From NCBI GenBank assembly GCA_035627835.1, contig DASPKX010000005.1, positions 45,202-109,201 of the forward strand: DNA of 64,000 bases, read 5' to 3'. The notes under the pieces were generated by a model. The model made no database searches. It was not told the origin of the DNA and saw only the letters and a list, made by a program, of their open reading frames with translations. How positions within the stretch are numbered: position 1 is the stretch's first letter; each line of letters opens with the position of its first letter. The position numbers were made by a program, and so were the translations under genes. This document shows, piece after piece, positions 9,501 through 17,444 of the stretch. Origin of the DNA: DASPKX01 sp035627835 (lineage in GTDB: Bacteria > Verrucomicrobiota > Verrucomicrobiia > Limisphaerales > SXQI01).

Positions 9501-10021
9501 GTGACCCCGCCGAGGTTGTTGGTGAGTTCAACTTCACCGTCGATCAGGGTGACAACCGTTTTGTTCCCCTCGCCCACTTCGAGATGAAACTCAGTGCCTC
9601 GAATAGCCCCGGAAGCCACAGGGGTGCGGAAGCCGGTCTCGCCCGGCGCTTCACGATTGTAGAAGTAAGCAGCGCCAGCCTTCAGATCGAGCACCGTCCG
9701 CTGTGTCTGCGCATCGGGTGGCTGAATCTCCATCGTGGTCAACGCCTTCATGCGGATGACCTCCTGATTGGAAAGACGCACTGCGGCGCGGCTCTTCATG
9801 CCGGTGCGCACCTGGTCCTTCGGAATGAGCACCTGGTTGGTCTCGGCTGGAACCCACGCGTCCGTCCCCGCGCGCATGCGCTGCACCTGCGGCCCTTCCG
9901 TGGTCAGGATCAGCGCGTCAGCCGAAGGCGCATTAGTGCCGGTGTTTTGCGCCTGGAGGGTGGGAAGCGCCAGCGAGAGCGCGCACAAAACGCTTGCCCG
10001 CAGGAATTGAGAAAAACGCAT
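6533..10021 (-). CDS. FecR-TPR-outer-membrane beta-barrel fusion protein
   Basis: A 1162-residue exported protein with signal peptide 1-24. Residues about 45-195 form a FecR domain (TPVASGAIRGTEFHLEVGEG is characteristic). Residues about 225-540 are TPR repeats (for example EAQEHFDEAIAIDGALGNAW). Residues about 640-1162 have alternating aromatic strands and end in YASLKLNF, with a terminal Phe as in outer-membrane beta-barrels of the TonB-dependent receptor kind. No N-terminal plug domain or TonB box was recognised. FecR normally relays a signal from an outer-membrane receptor to an ECF sigma factor; here the FecR domain is covalently joined to the barrel and is followed by a CHASE2 cyclase. 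I infer an envelope-sensing complex with cyclase output. Domain calls are solid; the function is not known. Confidence 0.85.
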   Translation of the reverse strand: MRFSQFLRASVLCALSLALPTLQAQNTGTNAPSADALILTTEGPQVQRMRAGTDAWVPAETNQVLIPKDQVRTGMKSRAAVRLSNQEVIRMKALTTMEIQPPDAQTQRTVLDLKAGAAYFYNREAPGETGFRTPVASGAIRGTEFHLEVGEGNKTVVTLIDGEVELTNNLGGVTLRSGEQGIVEQGQAPRKTAVIDAMSIIQWALFYPAVVPVEELGLPADAQNQFNDSLSAYRSGDLVRAAALFPTNNAPNSGGGGLLNATLMLAVGQVEESQTLLKTLAANGSGEQQRVARALQQMIAIVKGQAKEGIANPTLATEWMVESYYQQSRFDLTKALEAARQAAVKSPAFGFAWERVAELEFSFGRREATLEALNKALELTPRNAQAHALKGFGLAAQNKISEAQEHFDEAIAIDGALGNAWLGRGLTLIRENRAKDGRQALMTAATLEPNRAIIRSYLGKAQANEGIHNLARKELDLAKRLDPNDPTAFLYSALLYQEDNNINRAVEDLEKSKELNDNRRVFRSRLMLDQDRAVRSANLAAIYRDLGMSEFSVWEAGRAVQSDYANYSAHLFLANSFEQRLDPRGLNARYEPAWLSELLLANLLGPVGGGMLSRTVSQQEYGKLFERDRLGFSSLTEYWSRGAWNQIGSQYGTFGNAAYALDFEYRTDPGERPNNDFEQLVFQPKFKQQLTPKDTLYFHVIYSETKAGDVAQYYDQSQAARTFMRIEDQIEPIVFAGYHHEWSPGSHTLALVGRFTDDFEMIQENGVNYLRQPPGLGAAYGLQQINSSLYNSDFEGYTAEAQHIWQSARNNLVVGGKFQTASPEAEATVNPGGAVIPAFSQTVESDLRRYQLYLYDTFKLTDTFSIVGGVSYDELEYPENVDLPPLTSDTEERTQLSPKAGFLWDLTKDTHLRGYYAHSLGGLYFDQSLRLEPAQIAGFNQAYRSIIPESVMGITPGTRFQTMGLGIDHQFPTRTYVGLDALRLTSTGQRTYGIYRLRLAPPPPTGVPFELVEQAEAEERSIIATIHQLIGDEWSIGSRYWLRDTELERAYPQNPGFTAIETNPHSTLHQVNLYAIYNHRCGFFASWDSNWNLQSNRGFANRPGDEFWQHNVWAGWRSPRRRVEARVGLLNIADQDYQLEPLTFYYEMPRERTAYASLKLNF

Positions 10022-10232
10022 AGCAGTAGCCCGAAAGTTGAACCGCAGTTTCCCGGGACTAAAGCAAATCCCAAGCCTCTCAACAATGAGAAACTAAACA
10101 AGAGGCATGCAGCAGAACGATTTGCGCGGCGCCCAACGCACACACCGCCGCTCAGGATGAGGCGCCGAGTGCCGATATCCTCCGAGTCGAACTGGCCAGC
10201 CGTCCGCAACCAACTCAGAAGTCGCCGGGCTC

Positions 10233-11393
10233 TTAACCCTTCGATTCTATGAGTTTACGGAAGTCATCGAACAAGACCGTTGAGTCGTGTGGGCCGGGTG
10301 ACGCTTCCGGATGATACTGCACGCAGAAGATTGGTTTCTTCTTGTGGCGCATACCCTCGACGGTCTGATCGTTGAGGTTAATCCGGTTCACTTCGATGTC
10401 CGAAGGCAGCGAATTTGCGTCCACCGCGAATCCGTGATTCTGAGAAGTGATTTCAACTTTGCCCGTTCCGAGATCCTTCACCGGCTGGTTGGCGCCGCGA
10501 TGGCCGAATTTCAGCTTGAACGTCTTGCCGCCAAAAGCCTGGCCCAAAATCTGGTGCCCGAGGCAGATGCCAAAGATCGGCACGCCAGAATCGACCAACT
10601 GCTTGGCCGTCTTCACCGCATAACCGAGGGCGGATGGATCCCCGGGGCCGTTCGAGAGGAAGATGCCAGCGGGCTTATATTTGAGCGCTTCCGCAGCAGG
10701 CGTGGTGGCGGGCACCACCTGCACCTTGAAACCCCGTTGGCGGAGCCGGCGCAGGATGTTGTACTTCATCCCGAAATCGTATGCCACGATCGGAATATCC
10801 GCCGCTGGCAACGGGTCACGCACCGACCTCGGATCAATCGCGCGAGGCCCCTGGATCAAATTAAAGCTCCCGCTCTGCTCGTCCTTGGCGTCCCACAGGA
10901 ACGCCTCGCGATGCGTGACTTCCTTCACGTAATCCACGCCCACAATGCCGGTCCATTCCCGCGCGCGGCGCACAGCTTCTTCATCCGTGATGTCGCGCGT
11001 GGAGATAAACCCCTTCATCGCGCCGCCCACCCGTAGCTTTTTCGTCAACGCGCGGGTGTCGATCCCAGCAAGGCCGGGCAAATCATACTTCTTCAGGTAT
11101 TCGTCCAGGCTGAAATCCGCGCGCCAATTACTGACGATCGGCGAAAGCTCGCGCACCACGAACCCGGCGACGTGCGGCCGCCAGGATTCGATATCCTGCA
11201 GGTTCACGCCGTAATTGCCGATGAGCGGGTAAGTCATGGCAACGATTTGGCCCTTGTAGGAAGGGTCGGTCAGAATTTCCTGATACCCCGTCATGGAGGT
11301 GTTGAAACAAACCTCCCCGCAAGCGTCGGTTTCCGCGCCAAAAGCAGTGCCGCGGAGTGTGGTGCCATCTTCGAGAGCCAGAACAGCTTTCAT
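10233..11393 (-). CDS. carA: Carbamoyl-phosphate synthase small (glutaminase) subunit
   Basis: A 386-residue full-length CarA. It hydrolyses glutamine and passes ammonia to the large subunit CarB for carbamoyl phosphate, the precursor of arginine and pyrimidines. The N-terminal domain starts KAVLALEDGTTLRGTAFG and contains the SMTGYQEILTDPSYKGQI box. The class I glutamine amidotransferase domain has the nucleophile Cys in IFGICLGHQILG and the His-Pro-Glu of QYHPEASPGPHDS. No carB is adjacent in this window. The gene stands alone between the FecR-barrel gene, which starts 211 bp away, and a kinase-like gene 140 bp upstream. Confidence 0.96.
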   Translation of the reverse strand: MKAVLALEDGTTLRGTAFGAETDACGEVCFNTSMTGYQEILTDPSYKGQIVAMTYPLIGNYGVNLQDIESWRPHVAGFVVRELSPIVSNWRADFSLDEYLKKYDLPGLAGIDTRALTKKLRVGGAMKGFISTRDITDEEAVRRAREWTGIVGVDYVKEVTHREAFLWDAKDEQSGSFNLIQGPRAIDPRSVRDPLPAADIPIVAYDFGMKYNILRRLRQRGFKVQVVPATTPAAEALKYKPAGIFLSNGPGDPSALGYAVKTAKQLVDSGVPIFGICLGHQILGQAFGGKTFKLKFGHRGANQPVKDLGTGKVEITSQNHGFAVDANSLPSDIEVNRINLNDQTVEGMRHKKKPIFCVQYHPEASPGPHDSTVLFDDFRKLIESKG

Positions 11394-11533
11394 CGTTCGC
11401 GGGAATGTAAGAGCGCTTCCCCCCCGCGTCGAGAGCGATTCTCCCTAAACGTGGGAGCTGACGTGAGGAAGCTCTGGATTCCAGCATGCCGATTGGAACA
11501 ACCTCGTTCCATTCGCCAAACAAAGGGACCGCC

Positions 11534-12367
11534 TTAATAGAATGCGTTATTCGCCCAGGCCCCGCCCGCAGCAGCCTGCACTTGCTTCCATTGCGCAAGC
11601 TCTCGGTAGTTGATCCGATGAAACCGGGCGTAATGCTTGAGGTACAGCCGTTGAACAAGCCCGCGCAGAAGGTTCATCGCACACTTCAGCGGAGGCGGAG
11701 CGCCTTCAGGAACGGGGCCTGTTTCAAAGAGGACGCAAGTTCTCGCGACGTCAGCAAGTGGATGGCCGCGTGTTGCGCAGGACCAGTCAATGAGCACAGG
11801 ACCAGCCTTGGACAGGAGGATGTTGCCGGGATGAAAGTCGCCATGACATAGGCGGTCCCCTTCCGGGAGTCGCTCGAGCAGAGCCACAGCCTCCGCTTTG
11901 CGCTCAGCCGTCCAGTTGCCACCGTTGATCCAATGACCGATTTGCTTTCGTTGTGAGGGAAAGTTTTCGGGAGCCGAGATGCGGTGAACCGCCGCGTGAG
12001 TTTCCGCGAGGAGCCTGACAGCGCCCCAGAGTTTCCATGGCCGTTTAAGAAATTCATCAAACAGCGAAGGCCCATCCACCCGTTGAAAGACGATGCCTAA
12101 ACGGCCCTCGATTTCGACAGTTCCACGCACCTGTGGAGCGGCAGCGCCGCAAGCAGCCAGGGATTTCGTGATCGCGACCTCATGCTCAATGGCCGTTCGG
12201 GGAACATGTGCGCGAAAAAGTTTGAGCGCCTGCCCATCACCCCAGGCATAAACCTCCGCCGCCAATCCCTCGCCGAGTTTATCCTCCGGGCGGAGCGGTG
12301 GCAGAGATTGAAGGGTCTTTGGCAATCCCGTTGCTTCCATTCCTGCTAACCTTAAAAGGCGTCTCAT
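11534..12367 (-). CDS. Aminoglycoside phosphotransferase-family kinase
   Basis: A 277-residue protein of the protein-kinase-like APH/choline-kinase fold. The Brenner motif CHGDFHPGNILL carries the catalytic Asp and Asn, and VLIDWSCA the metal-binding Asp. The N-terminal lobe has LGEGLAAEVYAWGDGQALKLF as its glycine loop and ATP lysine. The substrate is unknown; most chromosomal members phosphorylate small metabolites rather than antibiotics. The start could also be ATG 12340 (MEATGLPK), which removes nine basic residues. It lies 140 bp upstream of carA on the same strand and diverges from the secreted protein gene at 12497. Confidence 0.8.
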   Translation of the reverse strand: MRRLLRLAGMEATGLPKTLQSLPPLRPEDKLGEGLAAEVYAWGDGQALKLFRAHVPRTAIEHEVAITKSLAACGAAAPQVRGTVEIEGRLGIVFQRVDGPSLFDEFLKRPWKLWGAVRLLAETHAAVHRISAPENFPSQRKQIGHWINGGNWTAERKAEAVALLERLPEGDRLCHGDFHPGNILLSKAGPVLIDWSCATRGHPLADVARTCVLFETGPVPEGAPPPLKCAMNLLRGLVQRLYLKHYARFHRINYRELAQWKQVQAAAGGAWANNAFY

Positions 12368-12496
12368 AAATAACCAGCAAGTGGATCGCGAGGGATTTTG
12401 GCCGGAGGCGAGGCGCGAGGAGGGAGCATATCCTGAGAAGGGCGGCTAATAATTTTGTTGCAAAAGGCGCAACCATTGGGCTAAGTGGTCTTGAAG

Positions 12497-13249
12497 ATGT
12501 CAACCTTACACCTCTCCGCAAAGTTTTACCGCTATTTCATATTATTGCTATGCGGCTGGGCTTGCATGGCTGAAACACTCATTCGAGTGGGGATGGGGCC
12601 GCATCTTATCACCGTCGGAGAAGGAAAAGTTTTAACCATCAGCAACATTGACGGGTCGCCGCATTCTGGCGGATTCCTGCCCGTCACGATCCGGAAAGGC
12701 GGAGCGGAAGTGACTTCCCGCCTGAACACCGAATTCGACAATCCCACGTTTGACCTCCATGCGTATGCATTTGCCGGCCCTTGCGTTCTCGAGTTTACCG
12801 CAACCAATCTAGTGGTGACGTATCAGCTCTTCACGGCTTCCAATATTCACACCTTGCTCGTTACACCAACCAATACGCCACCTATCGAGATTCGAGCCGG
12901 GGAGCATGTCAGCTTTTTTACTGCAATGCACACTTACGGCTGGAAGCTTGAGAAGGACGGAGCAAGCGCCACCGTTTGGGATTTATCGAGAAGGCAGTTC
13001 GACGGGCCATTGACAATAAGAGCCGAAGAAGGCGCTCAAGTTTCATTTTGGCGGCCGGGAGCTATCTCCTACGTAGTAGGATCTCCAGCGACAGTGCTGC
13101 CGGACAAAGGCGTTCTGGCAGTTGAGCGAGGATCACTCAATATTGCCCTGGAGCGCTCGCCCGATTTGACAAACTGGAGTTCAATCTCGCTACAGCCATT
13201 CAAAAGCGGCCGAAAAGAGTTTATTTGCTTGCGAGCGATTAACGACTGA
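12497..13249 (+). CDS. Secreted protein of unknown function
   Basis: A 250-residue protein with a hydrophobic N-terminus (about residues 12-25) ending near ACMAET, so probably exported. ATG 12497 is preferred over GTG 12485. The body is rich in short beta strands, with no catalytic motif I recognise. The last 45 residues, with RSPDLTNWSSISL, resemble the C-terminal module in many Verrucomicrobial secreted proteins (S-x-x-L-x-x-W, then a strand ending in an FYRLR-like sequence). The 1231-residue protein at 44950 carries the same type of tail. Function unknown. Confidence 0.68.
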   Translation: MSTLHLSAKFYRYFILLLCGWACMAETLIRVGMGPHLITVGEGKVLTISNIDGSPHSGGFLPVTIRKGGAEVTSRLNTEFDNPTFDLHAYAFAGPCVLEFTATNLVVTYQLFTASNIHTLLVTPTNTPPIEIRAGEHVSFFTAMHTYGWKLEKDGASATVWDLSRRQFDGPLTIRAEEGAQVSFWRPGAISYVVGSPATVLPDKGVLAVERGSLNIALERSPDLTNWSSISLQPFKSGRKEFICLRAIND

Positions 13250-13322
13250 ATCCTGGTTTCCAATGTTCGGGTTTTACCTTTCGACTTGAAAATAGCGCAC
13301 TGGTGTAGCAGAGCTGACTCCC

Positions 13323-14249
13323 TCAATCTCCAAGGGAGTAAAGGTCCAATCCACCATTCAAACGCATTCGCAAGCGCTCAAGAGCTAAGGGATCCGAGGC
13401 GTTCTCCAAGGCAGCCGTCACACTGCTGAAGTAGTTAAGCACGTTTAGCGTCTTTATCGAATCGCTGAGCGCTAAATAATCGCTCGGAGTAATGCCATAG
13501 CCCTGCAGAAAGGCCTCCTTCTCATCAACCGACAGGTCGTGCAGAGCAAGCGACAGTTCCCAGGCCGCGGCAAAATTCGACGTTGCGGTCTCCCAATCCA
13601 GGATGGCTGAAATTTTGCCTTCCTTATCCAGCACCACGTTTTTCAACCGCAAATCGCCATGCGTGAGGCTAGGCCGGCCATCCCACTTCGCCAGTTTGGC
13701 TATTCCTCTGCGCAAACGCTTGAGCGCTCCGTTGCTTAAAACTTTCTCCTTCGCGAAGAACTCCAGCCGCTCTGAAGCATGAAGCTCGACCTCGACGTAT
13801 TCCGCCCACGTTTGCTTTCTCGAAAGTTGATTATGGGACCAATCAAAAATGTGCCCGAAGCTTTGGGTTTCGATCGAATTGATGCGCGCTGCGTATGTGC
13901 CAAGTTCCTTCAAAACGCCTATGCGATCCTTGGCTGATTGTCCCGGTTCCCCAGCCACCTTGTGCGAGATCATGTAGGGCACCCCTTCGCCATCGTTGGC
14001 CACCTCCAAAATATCCGGGGTGGGAACACCCAACTCCCGCACCTTTGTCACGCTCCACTGCTCCTTCAGGAAGGCTTGATACCGGGTGGGATCGTGCGAG
14101 ATCCGCACAATATACTCTTCACCCCCAACGCATCCCGTGTAGACGAAATTGCTCAACCCACCGTGAAGCTGTTCGATCTTTTTGGGGCGGGATTTGAAGT
14201 GGCGTTCGAGGATCTCCGCCGCTGTCGCCTCCGTGATTTCCTTCGTCAT
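13323..14249 (-). CDS. Aminoglycoside phosphotransferase-family kinase
   Basis: A 308-residue APH-fold kinase. The catalytic loop is in LTHGDLRLKNVVLDKEG and the metal Asp in AILDWETAT; the N-terminal lobe has GGLSNFVYTG and EEYIVRISHDP. It differs from the kinase at 11534 and is closer in style to the trimeric or hydroxyurea-like small-molecule kinases often called 'phosphotransferase enzyme family'. It follows a HAD phosphatase gene with a 4-base ATGA overlap, so the two are probably translated together and act on the same metabolite, one adding and one removing phosphate. The substrate cannot be told from sequence. Confidence 0.8.
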   Translation of the reverse strand: MTKEITEATAAEILERHFKSRPKKIEQLHGGLSNFVYTGCVGGEEYIVRISHDPTRYQAFLKEQWSVTKVRELGVPTPDILEVANDGEGVPYMISHKVAGEPGQSAKDRIGVLKELGTYAARINSIETQSFGHIFDWSHNQLSRKQTWAEYVEVELHASERLEFFAKEKVLSNGALKRLRRGIAKLAKWDGRPSLTHGDLRLKNVVLDKEGKISAILDWETATSNFAAAWELSLALHDLSVDEKEAFLQGYGITPSDYLALSDSIKTLNVLNYFSSVTAALENASDPLALERLRMRLNGGLDLYSLGD

Positions 14250-15157
14250 GCAGCGGGTTTGTTGCGAATAAGGTTCGCCAAAGCATTCAGGACATCGCCC
14301 AGCTCGTTCGGGTTTCCCAGCCGCACCGTGTCTGCCCGCCCTGTGTATGGCACATGTCCAGCGCCCACAATCAGCGCCAGGCCCGTCTCTCCCAGAAAAC
14401 TATCCATCTCAGTGTCCCCAGCTCCAATTGAATCCTTTAAGGATAGTCCAAAACGCTCCGCCAATTTGCGGAGCCCAAAGGCCTTATCAACTCCCTTTGC
14501 TGTGAAGAAACTGTTACGTTTGCTGTGCTGATACGCCATCAGTTTATCCTCAGGCCGGTCCACAAAGATCGACGCCATACAGACCGGCAACGACTTCAGT
14601 TGGCTTCTTAACTCCTGAATCGGCGTCGAGATTACCTGGGAAGCGCTCACAAACTTTCGTTTGAGCGACTCCACTCGATCGGCCTTTGGAGTCCAAAGCG
14701 TCTCACCGCTTTTCCAGTCTCGCGTGTAATAAAAGAGCAGAATCTCATCAATCCCGTTCGCCAGAAGCTCCTCGATTCCCTTGAACATAAGGTCCAGCTC
14801 TGTGGCGGCCATGGGAAACGCCTCAAGCTCCTCGTAAATCAGCGAGCTTTCGGAAGGCTTAATATACCCGAGCACCGATCCATTCAGCAGACACGTCAGG
14901 ATAGGAACATTGGCAATGTTGTACCAGGCGTCCCCCACTGTGGTCATCACCGACAAAGGGAAGCGCAGAGTGTTCACCAGGACGGGCCAGCCCAGATCGT
15001 GAAACGCTTTTACTCCCTTCTCAACACTCGAGGAAATGATGATCTTACCCCGATCCTCAATGAGCGTTGTGCCGTCCAGATCCAGCGCTAGGGCTGCTTT
15101 CTTGCAATCGCAACCATTTACGAATTTCGCTAACCTTGCCTCGGTCCCCCGATCCAC
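14246..15157 (-). CDS. HAD-superfamily phosphatase (Cof-like)
   Basis: A 303-residue haloacid-dehalogenase-fold hydrolase. Motif I is LALDLDGTTL (nucleophile Asp), motif II is the Thr of VLVNTLRFP, motif III may be the Lys of NSFFTAKGVDKAFGL, and motif IV is DSIGAGDTEMDSFLG. The long insert between motifs II and III is the C2-type cap of Cof and sugar-phosphate phosphatases. The start is GTG 15157, supported by a strong ribosome-binding site GGGAGGAG about 4 bases upstream. It is the first gene of a two-gene operon with the kinase at 13323 (ATGA overlap). Confidence 0.84.
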   Translation of the reverse strand: MDRGTEARLAKFVNGCDCKKAALALDLDGTTLIEDRGKIIISSSVEKGVKAFHDLGWPVLVNTLRFPLSVMTTVGDAWYNIANVPILTCLLNGSVLGYIKPSESSLIYEELEAFPMAATELDLMFKGIEELLANGIDEILLFYYTRDWKSGETLWTPKADRVESLKRKFVSASQVISTPIQELRSQLKSLPVCMASIFVDRPEDKLMAYQHSKRNSFFTAKGVDKAFGLRKLAERFGLSLKDSIGAGDTEMDSFLGETGLALIVGAGHVPYTGRADTVRLGNPNELGDVLNALANLIRNKPAA

Positions 15158-15718
15158 AGTTCTCCTCCCTTGGTGGGCAATTTACGCCACGCAGCCAGCC
15201 TACGCGATCTGCGCAAAAAGTCCGTCAGGGTTCACCGGAAGTTTTGCATGTGTGGCCGGGCTTGGGCGCAGCGGCATTACTGGAACGTGGCAACTGACGT
15301 AAGGAATCTGTTATGTTGTGTGTGGCACCGCCCTTTGCCTTTCAATTCACCTAGGTCGGCATTGATACTCATTCATGCCCACCAATCAATCAGGAAAGAC
15401 TCCCAAGGCGCAATCCACATCCAAGACCATAGCCTCCAGCCAGACTAAAAGCTCGGCCACCCGCACAGCCGAAATCGAAATCAGGTCACCGGTCGCGCCG
15501 CAACCCTGGCTGTCGTGACCTTGCTTGGCTAAAGCGTAACAGCGCAGCCCTCCCGCACGTCGCGCGAATCACGGTGAGGACGTTTAGACGGCGAGCTTCG
15601 CCACCGGGCACCGCTGGTAGCAACCCCTCTTAACTTCATGAGCCATGACACGCCACTAGAAATCATTGCAATAAATTATCGGTGACCCCATTCTCTCGCT
15701 GATTAAGCAAAGAAAGCA
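15158..15718. other. Intergenic region, about 560 bp
   Basis: This separates the divergent HAD-phosphatase and PD-(D/E)XK-like genes, so promoters for both should lie here; I see no clear -35/-10 pair. It contains a possible 47-codon frame at 15375-15518, listed separately. Otherwise I see nothing I can name. Confidence 0.4.
15375..15518 (+). CDS. Possible small Ser/Thr/Lys-rich protein, 47 residues
   Basis: An ATG-initiated frame of 47 codons. The product is rich in Ser, Thr, Lys and Ala in the first 35 residues, then EIEIRSPVAPQPWLS. The composition resembles a low-complexity basic tail, but there is no ribosome-binding site before the ATG and no recognisable motif. It could be a chance frame in intergenic DNA or the remnant of a longer gene. 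Confidence 0.2.
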   Translation: MPTNQSGKTPKAQSTSKTIASSQTKSSATRTAEIEIRSPVAPQPWLS

Positions 15719-16609
15719 ATGAACGGAGTGCTAGTTCCCAGGTTCGTCAAGGTGGAGACGTTTTCCTTGAAGTCCGCTCCGGGTATCAACGAAGCATGGG
15801 TGCAGAAGGTGATTACCAGCGACCCGATGATCCTTGGGCTGGGTGATGTCGTCGTCAAAGATCGTGAACGCATACAACCCGGCGCTGGACGGCTCGACCT
15901 TTTGCTGCAGGATGTAGATGGCCCAGGGCGGTACGAAGTTGAACTTCAACTGGGGCGCACTGATGAATCGCACATCGTTCGGACCATTGAATATTGGGAT
16001 CGAGAAAAGCGCCGGTATCCTCAATATGATCATACTGCCGTAATCATTGCGGAAGAGATCACAAGTCGGTTCTTCAACGTAATAGGGCTCTTCAACGGCT
16101 TTATTCCTATTATGGCCATTCAGATGACCGCAGTGAAACAAGCTGACGGCATCGGTCTCATTTTTAACCGGGTTCTCGATACCGTGACGCTGGGCATGTT
16201 GGACGAGGATGAAGAAACTGCCGAGGTAACGGACCGAACTTATTGGGAAAAAGAACGGGGGACTCCCAGAACAGTTCAGCTTGCTGATAGGATCATTGAG
16301 GTTATCCGGGGATTCCTTCCTAACGCCACCCCCAGCTACAATAAATATTATATCGGACTTTGGGTGGATGGTAAGGCGTGCAATTTCGCGACATTCCGGC
16401 CGCAAAAGCAAGTGCTGCAACTTTGCATAAAGTTGCCAAAGTCAGCGGACCTTGATCAGAAACTGGAGGAGAAGGGCGTCGACGTGCTTGGATATGATAA
16501 AACCTGGAATCAATACCGCCTAAAGTTAAGTGAGCCAGATCTGACTTCGCACGCCGAGTTATTGAAGGCTTTGCTGTTGCAGGCTCATCAGTTGAGAAAT
16601 GGAAGTTAA
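15719..16609 (+). CDS. PD-(D/E)XK nuclease-like protein of unknown role
   Basis: A 296-residue soluble protein. Residues about 55-95 have the layout of a PD-(D/E)XK core: RLDLLLQD, a loop, then RYEVELQLGRTDESHIVRTIEYWD, where Asp and the E-x-E/Q pair could be the metal ligands, followed by a helix with conserved His and Arg. The segment YDHTAVIIAEEI would be the next strand. The C-terminal 100 residues form a separate domain with YYIGLWVDGKACNFATFRP. Similar small proteins in other genomes are annotated as hypothetical or DUF91-like. No methylase or helicase is adjacent, so it is not an obvious restriction system; a lone nuclease or nuclease-fold sensor is possible. Confidence 0.6.
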   Translation: MNGVLVPRFVKVETFSLKSAPGINEAWVQKVITSDPMILGLGDVVVKDRERIQPGAGRLDLLLQDVDGPGRYEVELQLGRTDESHIVRTIEYWDREKRRYPQYDHTAVIIAEEITSRFFNVIGLFNGFIPIMAIQMTAVKQADGIGLIFNRVLDTVTLGMLDEDEETAEVTDRTYWEKERGTPRTVQLADRIIEVIRGFLPNATPSYNKYYIGLWVDGKACNFATFRPQKQVLQLCIKLPKSADLDQKLEEKGVDVLGYDKTWNQYRLKLSEPDLTSHAELLKALLLQAHQLRNGS

Positions 16610-16769
16610 GGAATCGCTGGTTATACACTCGGCCGTGGAAAGCCTCCAAAGAGGCGACAAGCTTGGCGATCACTAAGAGCGTCGCTGTCGTTAAAGCTTT
16701 AAACACCAGCGGCATCGTTTGCTCGGTCCTAGGACGGAGCCCAACGCTCCCGGACGAGAAGCTTCCCTC

Positions 16770-17270
16770 TCATCGAGCTTCCAAGGGTCCAAATATTCTG
16801 ACGATCACTGTCTGCGACGAATCCACCCCTAGAATCGAGAGATTGCCGAATCCGCGTTGCTGAAAGTTACGAATCTCATCTGCGATTCCGAGTAAATGAT
16901 CATCAAAGGCATGAGAGTATCCTTTGAAATCCAACGCAAGAGAGACGATTCCGCCGACATGTTCCACTGCGGTAAGCAGATCGTTCATCAGTCGCTTTGC
17001 TGCAGCCCGTCCTGTTCCGCCTCCTGTTCGGATCACTGGCGCTACAAACAATTGTGCGCCAGTATAGGATGCCCGTCTGGGCAGAATGCAGATTTGGTTC
17101 TTTGAAAGCGTATCTCTAATGCATGCCTCTGCATGTTCGCGACCCCATTCTGAGAGGTGCGAGTTGAACGGAGTAAAGCCGTTGCGGGCCGTGCAGCAGA
17201 TCGCATCCCACGGAAAAGTTCCCAGCGGTTGAATGGTCAACCGCTTGCCTCCGTTGTCTACCAGGGTCAT
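16770..17270 (-). CDS. Hypothetical protein
   Basis: About 166 residues from ATG 17270; a TTG at 17366 would give 198. The sequence is mixed alpha/beta, with FPWDAICCTARNGFTPFN, then APVIRTGGGTGRAAAKRLMNDL and IVSLALDFKGYSHAFDDHL. The glycine-rich GGGTG stretch before a helix could bind a nucleotide or phosphate and faintly recalls macro-domain proteins, but I cannot assign a family. It is convergent with the PD-(D/E)XK-like gene. Codon use looks like that of its neighbours. Confidence 0.5.
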   Translation of the reverse strand: MTLVDNGGKRLTIQPLGTFPWDAICCTARNGFTPFNSHLSEWGREHAEACIRDTLSKNQICILPRRASYTGAQLFVAPVIRTGGGTGRAAAKRLMNDLLTAVEHVGGIVSLALDFKGYSHAFDDHLLGIADEIRNFQQRGFGNLSILGVDSSQTVIVRIFGPLEAR

Positions 17271-17444
17271 TTGGAATCCGATAAGGAAAGCTACGGCGGA
17301 GCTTGACGCAACTAAATTCCGATTTGAGCAAGTGACAAACTCTAGGACGGTGCCTTCGGCGCACAATCAAAGATGTGCTGAATAGCCCCACCTTTTTACA
17401 TAAGCCAGTACCGGGCTAAACGTGAGTCGTATGGCGTATACTCC

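Noticed and set aside
16770..17270. Calling the hypothetical protein a macro-domain or Thoeris-like protein
   Set aside because: Only a GGGTG stretch is suggestive; the family's other motifs are not visible.
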